Assembly (NCBI GenBank): GCA_025331565.1
Contig: JAFREQ010000015.1
Coordinates: 1,798,001 to 1,862,000, forward strand
Reading direction: 5' to 3'
DNA: 64,000 nucleotides
DNA from: Holacanthus passer
Lineage: Eukaryota; Chordata; Actinopteri; Pomacanthidae
Shown: positions 1-12,200 of the stretch, one piece after another
Position numbering within the stretch: the stretch's first letter is position 1
How the letters are laid out: each line of letters begins with the position of its first letter
Notes under the pieces: model-generated
What the model was told of the DNA's origin: nothing
What the model saw: only the letters and a program-made list of their open reading frames with translations
Databases searched by the model: none
Translations under genes and position numbers: made by a program

Positions 1-235
1 TTTTAGAGAGAAGAGGTGTGATGAAAGGTGTTGCTATAAATGTAAGCTTGCATATAGAGAGACCAAAAATATGGGCAATATGGCGTAGAATCTGATAAAT
101 AAACAGATCTGATGACATGATGAGATTTTTGGAAATGCACAGCAGGTATGTGCACAAGTGAGTGTGCATCTAACGGATTTAATAGTATTCATGCATGTAT
201 ATCCGTGCATGTCTTTGTATGGATTTTCTACTTAC
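1..235 (-). other. abi1 intron, partial
   Basis: Intron sequence downstream (transcript sense) of the exon ending at 236, whose donor reads gtaagtag. No exon or recognisable repeat is visible here. Confidence 0.7.
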
Positions 236-3200
236 TGCTCTCCTGCATTCTGGCCACAAAGCCGGTCAGAGGGATCTGTGGGGTCAGCTGGACCATTGGA
301 GGAGGAGGCGGAGGAGCCACAGACACTGGAGCAGCAAACACCCAGAGAGGCAGACAAAGCAGGCAGAGAGACAGAGGGCGACGCAGGCAGTGGACAGGGA
401 GAAAGACAATGACGAGAGAAGAGCGAAAAGATGTGACAGAGGAGATAAAGTCCAGATATGAGAATGAGAGAGGAGGGGAAAAAATAAGAAAACAAAAAAA
501 GCTTGTGAGTGAGCGAAATAGTGCAGGAAGCCTTGCTGAGCAACTCATTTACACATTTCCAATCAGTGCTCTTTTGTGCTGCGTTGTTCAAGCTGGGCTA
601 AAGAGGCTCATCAGCATCTGTTTTAAGTCAAAAGCAAAGGTTGTAGCTCGCAATAAAAAAGCTCTGCTTCAGTGAAAGAACTGCAAAGCACCATATGGAC
701 CCAAAAACATGAGAGTGGCAAGGTGACAGCTCAGTAGCTGTGTGGCATTAAATATGTAAAACTTATGAAAGCATTTACAGGTAGAGCTGCAGCATCTGTA
801 TCTGACTGGAGTTCAATGCAAAATTAGCGTGGCACGTTGGGATCAAGTGCAACGTTCAGCTCAATGACACCCTTTACTGAACAGCCTAGAGTTCATGTCA
901 TCTCCATCTTCTGCCCCTGAGGCTTTTCGCTACATTGTCTTAAAAAGGGAGATAAGTGAACAGACAAACAAAGAGAAAAACAGCTGTCCTCACTCAAAGA
1001 CATGATGTCACGCACACACATGCCAGGTCTGACTCATAAATCACATGTAATGGAGGGGTGTCTGTAATCTCACTGGGCAGTAATGTCTTATTATTCCACC
1101 CTGCTCTCACCGCAGAGACGCATCCATCCACAGCTACACCCTGTGAGATCAATGAGCTCCCTCATGGACCGGAACTAGCTTTACTTTTTTTTTTTTTCAA
1201 ACATCGATTGCATACAGCAGAAACCTATCTTTCACTTTAATTACATTTCAATGGGATAGACATCACAGAGGATCATATGATGTCCCAGTTTAAGTCCCTG
1301 GTTGATGCAGCTCTGCATCATTGTCTCTCTCCTCCCAGACAAGAGAGACAGCCTCCTCCTTCTGTGCCAAGCAAGATGCTTGTCCTTTGAGAGAGAAGCC
1401 ATTAGAGGAGAATGGCTCAGAGTGATGCCTGCCAAAATAAATTCTACTCTTGTGACAGAAAATATGCATATGTCCTGGGTTTCCCCTTGTCTTGCAGATG
1501 TTTATGGGTTTTCTTCCCTGAAATGCCTCCTGCCTGCCAGCCTGTCTCTCCTGAACAAGAAGCCCTCTCCAGCTGAATAAAGTGATAATGTCATAACTCA
1601 ATTAGAAATGGTAATGAAACACTCTGCACAGCAGTGCTGAGGTGGGAAGCCTTCATCAACCCCGACTTCAGTAATTATGGCTCATCATTCATTTTCATTA
1701 GCCTCTGAAAGGGCTAGCCCATGCATGGTTTTCAGACCCAGAGGACTCTTTTTAGCAGTTTAGCATAATCATGGATCAGGATTGTAGAGAACAAAAAACT
1801 GACAACTGCCAAGAATGGACATATTCAATATATGCTTATTCTGAATTTGATGCCAGCGACACAAGCTGCTTCTCTGCTTTATGCATATCTAGGAGCGCCA
1901 AAATGTTTATTCTTTGTTTCATCAGATTAGATAAGACTAGTTCTACACACCAACCAGCTAGTAAACCACACCCTTTGTAACTTACACACATTCAATGATG
2001 AATAAATGTGTTACCTGAGTTCTGTGGGTAGGCAGGGCCCCCATTGATGTGGGGCTGCTGGGAGGAGACGGAGGGCGCTCGGCGGTAGGTGCCGGTGGCC
2101 GACACCATGGAGGCCGAGGAGGTGGTGGAGGAGTTGTGACGGGAGATCTGGCGGGAGATGGTGCCAAACTGGGACATGGGTATGGGGCCCAAACCGGGTC
2201 CCTGGGGCACTGAGGCTGAGGAGGTTGCCACTGCAGGAGAGGAGAGGAGGGAGAGACATGGGCACATTAAGACCTCAGCCTGATTAGTCACTTTTAGGTG
2301 CTGACTTATTTCATACATTAACAACAGTTTTTGCAGTAGCACACGTTCATTCTCAGTATGTTTCCATGTAGAATGTGAGTAAAAATAATAAGCTGCTCTT
2401 TAATAAGAGCATTCCTGAGCGAGAGAAGCTCTGGACAAGAATGGATCAATGAAAGCCAGAGAAGAAAAGTGACACACAGGGAGGTACACTTAAGAGCCTG
2501 CAAATGTCCATTAGTAGTATTTATATACTGTATATATAAACAGCAGTGAGTCCATACTGTGGACACCTGGGATGAGCAGTAAGGTCACAGCTGCTGAGAC
2601 TCACCTTGCCCCATGCTGGGAGGGGAGGGGGTGGGCACCGCTAGAGGGATACCAACTCCACTGCTTCCACTGTTCTCCCTGCCGCCACTACCACCACTGC
2701 TGCCACTGCAGAGAGAGGGAGACAGACAAGAGAGAGACAGACAGACAGAGAGAGACAGAGTCTTTGTGGTGATCATTAGAGGATGTGTGAGACAAGCTTA
2801 ATTACATGACAGTGTTTGACAACCCATCATTACTCACTCATATGTCATTCCAGCATAACAATATTCTGGTCAATGTGGCAACAGATTGACTGCGAATATG
2901 CTGTGTGATGTATGTGTGCTGTCTGGCACATCCACACAAGAACACTGTTCATGCAAGCACAGTCACATTTGCAGTTACGCAGTGTAACAAAAACAGCACG
3001 AGAGCCGAGGATGATTTGGAACGCAAAAGGAGGAGAGCCACGTTCAAATCATAAAAGGAGAAATTAGTCTTTGCCTTTAGATGCTGAATTAAAAATTTGA
3101 ACATGAATAAATTATTGCATTTAATTTGAAATATTAGCCAGCAAGCACAGTTGAGACCTAAAAAGATTTAGTTAGCAACCACATCCTCTTTGCAAAAGAG

Positions 3201-6200
3201 ACGGGATATGAATGGGAAACACGGTCTTCATTTTCAGAAACACCAGCACTAACACACTGGTACACTGATACTGTTTTCTATTGTGGATAAGCAGGTGTAA
3301 TGGATGCGTGCAACAGCTCTGTAATGAAACTATGCTTATGATGATCGAGTGCTAACTTTAATTTGACGGTTTTTTTTTACTGATACAGGCTAAACAGGAC
3401 CCATGTCTTTGTCCTGCTGTCTTGCTCAAAATTTGAGGGAACTGTATAAAGGGCTACAAGTACTACACTGTTCATTAAATATGAAGGTGACCATTCTCTG
3501 CCTTGTCCGTTTAGCTAGTGAATTGATGCTGCTGATTTTGGGAGACGACTCATTTTATAGTCACGGGTATCAGTATAGAACAGCACTGGGATATTTGAAT
3601 AAAACAGAGTCGCTGTTAAAATTATTAATGATACCTGTGCCCACTATGACAAGTCAAAATGTCTGCTGAGAAAAAGGCTTATTTATTTATCTTATTATCT
3701 TAATTATTACCCATGATTTCATATTTAACACTAACTATAGAGCTGCCTCCTACATGTGTATTTTACATAATTTACACAATTCTGGTTTGATCTTCACACT
3801 TCTGTTGTATGTGACCAAACTGGTCTCACTCTGATGCGGCTGAAGTGAGCAGCATCACATTCACACCTGGACTATAAAGGTGTCCAAACACAGATTATAT
3901 TGTACGTTCACTTCAGGTAGAAGGAGAGAGGGTTCCCACTACCTGTGTGTCCTGGGCCTCTGGTTGAGCGAGGCTGTGCGTGCTGGGCTGTGCTGGCTGC
4001 CGAGCCGGGCCGGGCTCGTCATGTAGTCATTGGGCACCACCGGAGGCTTCACCGGCTCCAGGGTCTTGTAGGGAGTGTTACGCCTGCATACAGGGAAACA
4101 TAGCCAAAGAGAGCACAATTAATGCTCAATGTTTTCATGACATGACAGAAAGCACTTCTGCAGACGCTGTATATCCACTCTACAGCAAAAAATTACTTTC
4201 TCTGTTTGTGTACAGAGACTGAATAAGAAGAATTACAAATATTTGGAAAACTCCTATTACAACTGTACGTTCTTACCCCAGAGTACCACGACCAGCCATG
4301 GGTGGGCTTGGGGGTTTCTGTGTGGGTGGGTTGGTCCTGGACAGTGTCCCTCCTCGTCCTGCTGCATTGTTCCCATGTTGCTAGAAGATCAAAGACAAGT
4401 TAAAACATTGCTTTCATATAGTCTGATTTGCTGATGCTGGTGTTTCCCCTGCCAGGGACTATTAAGGCTGAGGAGTCACTTAAATGTAGAATGATTAAGC
4501 AAAACTTGAATTACTTTCAAAGAGCATCTTGTCTTTAGTTTTAACAGAGCATCACTTTTTGGAGGAACAATGGCACACAGATTTTTTTTTTTGTCCACAG
4601 ACAAATATAAAGACATAGAACAGGAGACAAAGAGCTAGAAGGGAGAAAGAACAGAAAGCAGGAAGTAGGTGACTGGCTGTCTTTGTTGGGAAACTGTACA
4701 TGTAAAATGAAACATCGCTCATTGATTGGCATATGGATGAAGATATACAAGACACAAGAATATGCGTTAATAGTGTATATATGAAATATATTGTCTCATA
4801 TCTCCTGTTACCTTTGTACATTTACTGTAACATACAAATTGAATAGTATCTTCAGTATATTCATGGTAGAATTTCACAACAGGTTTCAGAATAGTTATAC
4901 TGAAAAAGTCGGATTAATGATAACTGGTGACTGTATGAATATGACAGTTTAACAGGCAACAAGAGATGTAAATATTCTAATGTGTAATAATGCCAAAATG
5001 TTACGCTGTAATAAATCAGCATTTTCATGGTACCATATTTACTCCATGAAAACTTCATTCCATGTTGACAACATCTGAAATTCTTGTGCGTTTTTACAAA
5101 TGAATGACAGCTTTAATGAGAGTATGATACCTTGACTGGTTGGAGTTTTATCAATGCATGACAGAAATAGGAGAAAGACAACTGTCTCTTACCTTGGCCT
5201 TAAGCCACTGAGTGCAAGCAGGCAAAAAAGAGAAGACAGAAAACAAGATATGCTCATTGGTTAATGGTTAAAAAAAGTATAGAAGTTAGAGAGAGCAAGT
5301 GTGAATTTTAGGCATTGTGCATGAAACCAACATCTGAAGGAGTAGGACATCCAGGAGACCATTACAAGGAAACATACTAGTGTAACAATAAGTCTCTGAA
5401 CCCCTTATACCCAACTAGACTCAAGACTGAAAATTACTGGAAGAGGGGCTGAAAGAATGTGTTGGAAAATGTGTTCGATTACAGCAATCATTATTTTACA
5501 CAGTTACATTTTCTTTTGATGATCTAATAATACTGAATAATAAGTAAAGCTGAATGTCTTAAGTTCATATTGTTGTACAAGGTAAACTACATGAGAAGCC
5601 AAACTGCCATTCTCTTAATGAAGTAACACAACGTTTTCTTTTTAGTAACATTAACAGGCTTTATCACATTTAGGACTGAAGCTGACAAGGTTTTCATAAG
5701 TTAAGTTTTTGTTTAGTTTATTTAATGTCAGAAAACAGCAAAAAAAATGCTCATGGCAATTTCCCTGAACCCAAGGTGACATATATTAATTAGGGCTGCA
5801 ACTAATGATTATTTTCATTATCAATTAATTCGCTATTCAAGATTAATCAAATGTCTTCAAAGTGGAAAGCGGTCCTCCCCATGGGGGTCCAAACAGTTTC
5901 AGAGGAGGCTCAGTGAATAGATGTTATTCATAGCTATTACACTGGTTATCAAAAGGAGATGACATACAATGGTCTTAATATGTGTTGATTTGGTTTAAAG
6001 AGAAGAGGAATTTAACTATTTTTCCCACTTTCCCAGAGTCAGAAACTAATAAATGCCTTAGGACAGGTCTTTTTAATGTATTTGGTGCAATCTGAAGTTA
6101 TATCAAGCTATCACGGCTGGTGTCTAAGGGATGAAATAACATAATCATGATCCCACAGGCATCTAGGAACTGAGCGAAACTAAGGAAGTAAACTGGGGGG

Positions 6201-9200
6201 GCAGGGGGCTTTTCCTTTTTCCAAGCTTAGTGAGAGGGGAAGCCCACAGTCTCAGACTTTGAAAACCCCTGGTTAAATCTTCAAAATGTCCAAAAATGTT
6301 CATCACAATTTTTTAACTATTAACAAATTATCCAAATAGTTCGAAATTCAATCAACTGATCGATTAACTGACAAATCACTGCAGCGGTAATTCAAATATT
6401 GCTTGTTTAGTCTGACCAGCAGCCCAAACCCCAATTCAAATTGTAATCAAACAAATCAGCAAAGTGCTACATATGAGAAACTGGCACCTAAATTTTTTTT
6501 GGTTTTTTTTTACATAACAAATAACTTAAGTAGAGCATTTGTTGCAAATTGTTGCTAATTCATTTTCAACTAATTAAATGATCAACTAATTGTTTCAGCA
6601 CAAATCACTCAACTCATCTTGAGTCACATTTTTATTTATCACAATAATTGACCCATTATTTGTTATAATAAACCCTCAGCCTGCCAGAGATGACACCAAC
6701 AACAAACACCCCAATTTAGCTTTCACGCAACCAAGAGGACTTCCTTCTGTTCCACTTTGTAATCAAAAAAGTGAAACTAGATCAAATATACATGAAACTA
6801 CTCCCCGACCCTGTTTGTTTGTGTATGTGTGTATATGAGTCTATTCTGTCTGACTCAGTGTCTAGACTTGTGTTACAGACTGTAATCACAGTGAGAATCA
6901 CTTAAATTGCTAGACACACTGGAAATAATGAGCAGTGCCTGAGCTACATGCGGCTGTGCTGGCGTTTTAAGTGCCAAGAAAAAAAACAAAACTGGGTAGT
7001 AAAGCACAGTGAGGTCATAAATAACGGCAGTGAGGTGTTCAGAGTGTCGGAGTGGCTGTAATGTGGCTGAAACTATGTCACCCCAGTAACTGCCAGTAAT
7101 GCCAATAAAGGCTGTTACGGTGGAGGGGTGACACAGTCATCCGTAAATGTGTGAATGGGTCTTTCCATGCTCAAGTCCGACTTCCCATCTAGCCACGGGT
7201 GAGTTCCCCTGGTTATGTGGATGAAAGGCAAAGGGGTAATGATCACGCTCTGAACGCTCGAGGGAATCCGCCGCAGCTAGGAGCAAATAGGCCGCAAAGA
7301 CATAGCACCAATAAGCTGCGATTTCCCACACAGTCTGAACACACCATGAGGGACCATAGGGACACAAAAGCAAACACACCCACACATCTGCATTAATACA
7401 CTTCTGTAATGTACATGTCAATTCAGTGTCTGCTGCAGCAGCGAGTATGAAATGATATCAATCCTTCTGAATTATTCACTGACATGTGTGAGAGAGAAAG
7501 TGTTCTGGGAGAAAAACTGCATTTCTCTCTGCACTGAGTCAGACAAATGTACATCTATGAACGAAAATGCAGCTACACACACACACACAGACAGACAGAG
7601 AAATCACAGAGAATTCAAAATGAACCAGTAGCCAGGGATTCTTCAATCCCCAGAAGTTTTCTTCCTCACTAAGTTATCCCTTCTAACCCTTATTAAAATA
7701 ACTAAATTAAAGGTGCTTCACTAATGTAGACTCCCAAAATTAGTCATTTCACAGACGTCTGAGTCATGCTTTTTAAGTGCTGGCAAAATGAACTGCTTCT
7801 TTCCTTTGCAGGTGCATTTGAAAATGAAAAAAAGAGGCTTGCACATTTTCTACACTGATCTGCACTGATTTCTGCAGAGATCCATCATTTGCAGCATCCG
7901 TGAATGATGCTTCATTTGCATAGCGGGCCATGCCAAATCGGTCTCAGTGTGAGCCAGCTCTCAGAGGAGGAAACACTAGCTTTTGAATTTGAATCAGAGG
8001 CTGTTTGAAAATCAGTGGACAGCCACTATCTCGACAGAGACAGACGGGGATGAAGAGGCCGGCTCAAACTCGCTGCGGAAATGTGTGACACCAGCAATCA
8101 ATAACTGTGTGCACACAAGTCGCGCACCAGCAAAAACATACTGAATGGTATATAAAAGAGGAAAGAGAAAAAGAGTGGAGAGGGGATGGCGGATGGATCA
8201 TGTGGAGAGAGAATAAAAAATTGAAGAATGAGCCGGAAAGAGGTTTGAAAGAATATTTTCCCCACAATTCAATAGGGGATGTGATGGTGTGAGTAGCACT
8301 TGGCCAAGATGTCTCTTCCTCACACTCTGGATGATACACACATACACACACTTTTCCATCAACTTCCTGCTAAGGAACTTGTTACAGGGCATGGACAAAA
8401 TTTCTGACCTGCAAAGCCACAGTCAGCTACCAACTTAGCATCTCGTTCTTGGACGAGTGTTTATTACATTTCGTATTTCTGTACTTAATTAACTAAAAGG
8501 CCAGTGTATTGATCGGCTGTCAGTGTGAGTGGATGTGTGTGAGTGAATTATGAGAGCAGACGGTCACTTTGTTCACATAAAGGTGCCAGGTGTGAATTCG
8601 ACTAAGTACGTGTTTCCCTGTCCAGCAAAACTGATTAACACTGGAAATCAAGACGATATATCAAAGTAATGACTTTGAGATTTAGGTGCAACAGTCTGCT
8701 GTGGTGATGCTTGAATGCTGTGGAAGGGATTTTGTAAAACCTAAAAAGTGAACAGAAACTAGGAGGCTCTTGATATAAGTAAATTAATTCACTGAGAATT
8801 AAGTCTGTTTGCCTTCAGTGAAGTCTGGTTACACTGGATTTATTTTGACACAATGACCGAAATCCTTCTTACTTTGACGCCATGTCCCACATCATCCAGC
8901 AGTGTGTAGTCGATGGGCTTTCGAATGTAGCGCACCGGCCGCTCCATGTTGCCCGGGGCGATGATCTTGTGGGTGCGAGAGGTGTTCTTATTTGTGGTCA
9001 GGATGCCGATCTCTCGACGTGCCACCTTCTCCTTATGAATATCCACAGTCTGCAGGAGAGAGAAATGAAAGGGGGACATGAGTGGACAGAAAAAATGTAT
9101 TCACTTCAACTCAAGCTTTGCCTTTATTTTAGACAGGTTATTATTAGAGACATGCACACCTTCTCTTACAAAGAGATTGGATCATATTTTACTAAAAGGT

Positions 9201-12200
9201 TTCCCCGGTGCCTGTTGCTGTAATTTGCTTTTAATGCAAACCCGACACTTCCTCCATCTGTTTCACGTTAAAAGCCTCCCAGGAGCTCAGGGGGCATAAC
9301 TGCCTCCCTCCCCATCCCTGGAGGGAATTTTTTATAAAATACATTCAAAAAGTGTTCAATTTCAATTGCTGCAAACACAGAGCAAAGGTTTTTTTTAAGA
9401 ATATTTTAGAACCTATCTATCGTGATCAAATGGTTGCAGCAGGAACAACATGGCCATGTTTGAAATAAAAACACCTGTGGGGTCCATCAGAGCTCCGTTT
9501 GAGGCCTCATTCTTTTTGAAGGTTCCATGGTCCTACTGTTTTCATTTCAGCATATTTATCATAACGATATTTAAATAATTACTATTTTTCAAGCATATTT
9601 CTAATTATTTGAGATGTAGTGATTATTTGAGTGCCAGCTTTTATTTGGGAATTTGCAGAAACACTTGCTGTTCACAAGTAAAATTTTGTTTGCCTGTACA
9701 CAACAAATTTATATTTAATACCTGGTAGAAAGTAGCAAGATGAACATGTATTTATATAAAAAAAATTAAGTTGTTTTGAATTTCACACAGTTCATTTCTC
9801 TGTGTTTTTTAAATTCCCAAGCCACTGCTTTGACACACTCTGTATTCAGCCTTTGAACTCCTACTGACCCCCTATTCTGCTCTACTGGCCTACACCCTGG
9901 GGCCCATTTGACGAAGCTCCCCTTCAAGCCCTCGCACCAGGAGTAATTGGAAATACCAGTGACCTCCATCTCTCCTGCGATTACAGTCATCGTCGGTCAC
10001 AGCACGCATTCACAGCAGGCGCCTTACGGACTGGCCTTCAATTTATGAATGATGGATGAAAGTGGAAGCAGTGTGGGATGAAGGGAGGGAGGAAAAGCTG
10101 AATGAGATGTGGGGAAGAATGAGGGGGGATGGACGGCTTCATCTTTGGAAATATGAGGTCACACTTGGGAGAAGAGTGCTGACGAGTGTGTTAATAAGGC
10201 TTGTGTGACACTTCCTACCATAAACACAGAACCTCTCCCTGCACTGGTGCATATTAGATGGTAAAATAGACGAATTTGAAAGGAAAATAAAACATAAGTT
10301 GTGCACGTATATGTGAGTGCTTGTTTTGTAAGTGTGCTGATATGTGTGTGCGAGATCCACACAGCAACGAGGTCACGCAACAATCACCACTCAGACACCT
10401 CATCCAGTCGACCCGACAGCTCCACCGCTGCGACCGCCCCTCTCTGGGAGCCGGAGATGAAGACAACCGAGAGACTGAAAGTCTGATAGGCGTTGTGAAG
10501 TTGACCCACGACTGCTGCCCCCTCCTGCTGTGAAAACCTCTCCCTGCGCCCGACGTGACGTCTGTGTGCTGCATGTTAGAGATATATAGAGAACACGCTG
10601 GGTTCTTTTTTGAGGAGAGGAAACTGAAGCGACACGCCTAGCTTCAGTTGGGAAGTAAAAAAAAAAAAAAAAAAACCCCGCCTATTTCCTGCCAGTGATA
10701 GGCGAGTGGAGGTGGAGTGCAGATTAGAGTAAGTACAACAATACTCAGAAGGACAGAAAGACACAGACATGTCATGTCAAAACTAAAGAGAAGAAAATAA
10801 TTTTTTTGTCTCTCGATGTAAGCCACCTTAATCAAACAACAAATGCTGTAATACCATTAAAGAGCCATCAAAATTGAAGCAGCAGTGCAACAAGCATGGG
10901 CCACATCTGTAGGCGATGACTGGTACCTGTCAGCTTCATTTCAGTATTTCCTCTCCAGGCTCACTAAAAATGAATTTATCCAAGTGAGCTAATCTTTATG
11001 ACAAACCTAGACATAATAACTGTTACCTAATCATTGACAACAGACCTCTGTCTGCCCTTCATGTGCTTCCTCAATCTCATTTTCTTTTGTAATCTCTTTA
11101 TTCTAATAAACATCTGGCTGTCTGCTCAACCTCTGCAGTGCGTTTCTGAGAGCAGATGGTACAGCTGTGATTTTCACTGCTGGATCTATACAACAGTTTC
11201 AGCCTAATACATCCATGTATTAGCAAATGATCACTCTCTGCAGTGCAGCTGAACAAGTCTTACATTTTCTTTACACTTGTTGAAGTGTTACTGGCAAGTG
11301 GAAAATATGATGTAGTCTTATGAGTCCAAGGCGTGTCGGCAGATGTGTTATTTCATACATTGATGAGCTCATATATGGCTTGGTAAAAAGTCTACAAATT
11401 CACACAGTTCCACAGAGGACAAAATATTGTGGTGTTAAAAAGGAATCCTCACAAGTGCCGTAGAAGTGTCGTTATTAGTTTTTGAATTTACGCTCAGATG
11501 TAATTCGGTGTATATTCTGCACTTGAGAGGATGGGACCAATGGCATGTCACACTGAGCTGATGACAACTTCTGAGAAAAAGGGAACAGATGAATCAGAAA
11601 GCAAACAGCAGGGCTCGAGGAAATGGAAAAGAGGAGTAAGGAGACTCATTGGAAGGTCCTTTATGTTTTGGATCTCAACAGAATGTCTGGTTCTGGTTAA
11701 GACACCAGAACTCAATTCACACACACACACACACACACACACTTAGGCACAACCATTCAATTTAACGGAGGAGAAATGGCCTGCAACAGCTTTGCTTTGA
11801 TTAAACATGCTGTTGTTTTGCATTCAGGCAGGAGCATTTCTTGTATAATTTTGTCATCTCTGCTGTGGGCTTTTAAATCCCACAGAGATGGGACTTGGAT
11901 TTGGCTGCAGTGCCCGCTTACCTTCTCTTTCTAATCCCATTTTAACTCTTTCAAGTCAAGACAATTTGCACAACCCAAGCCAGAAAAATACTTGGCACGA
12001 CAGAGCAAGTTAAAATTTAATTTCTTGGACAAATCGCTGCTAGAATAATGACTCAAAGCCCTGGGGACATACCTGTGTGAGATGCGTGTAAAAGTAAATT
12101 AACATTGCTGTTTCAATTCAAACAACTCGAGGCGATTCCAACCAATCTGCGCCTGAGATATTGACTTTAAATGTTAGTACATTCTTTATATTTTCATGCA

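Larger units (their letters stand above)
5700..6605. mobile_element. Outer hAT-like MITE, interrupted
   Basis: Two parts, about 5700-5785 and 6391-6605, read together as one copy of the common teleost 'GGGCTGCAACTAAT' element. The left part has tgtcagaaaac and cccaaggtgaca. The right part has tgtttagtctgaccagcag and ends in ATTAA/GATCAACTAATTG-type sequence. A second copy of the same family is inserted between them. The left terminus is eroded. The family is recognised from memory, and the hAT assignment is inference. Confidence 0.55.
5208..8872 (-). other. abi1 intron upstream of the microexon
   Basis: This 3.7-kb intron holds the nested transposon cluster (5700-6605) listed separately. It also holds complex, CpG-containing, non-repetitive sequence at 7130-7390, and another such stretch at 7850-8060 with an ATTTGCAT octamer at about 7914. 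Both could be regulatory elements, by composition only. A short (AC)n lies near 7577. Confidence 0.45.

Noticed and set aside
148..675. 175-codon plus-strand frame and its overlapping frames
   Set aside because: It overlaps the minus-strand abi1 exon at 236-325 and GA-rich intron. The product is low-complexity and has no family match.
3040..3055. GTTCAAATC, a possible tRNA T-arm
   Set aside because: No acceptor stem, D-arm or anticodon arm could be drawn around it.
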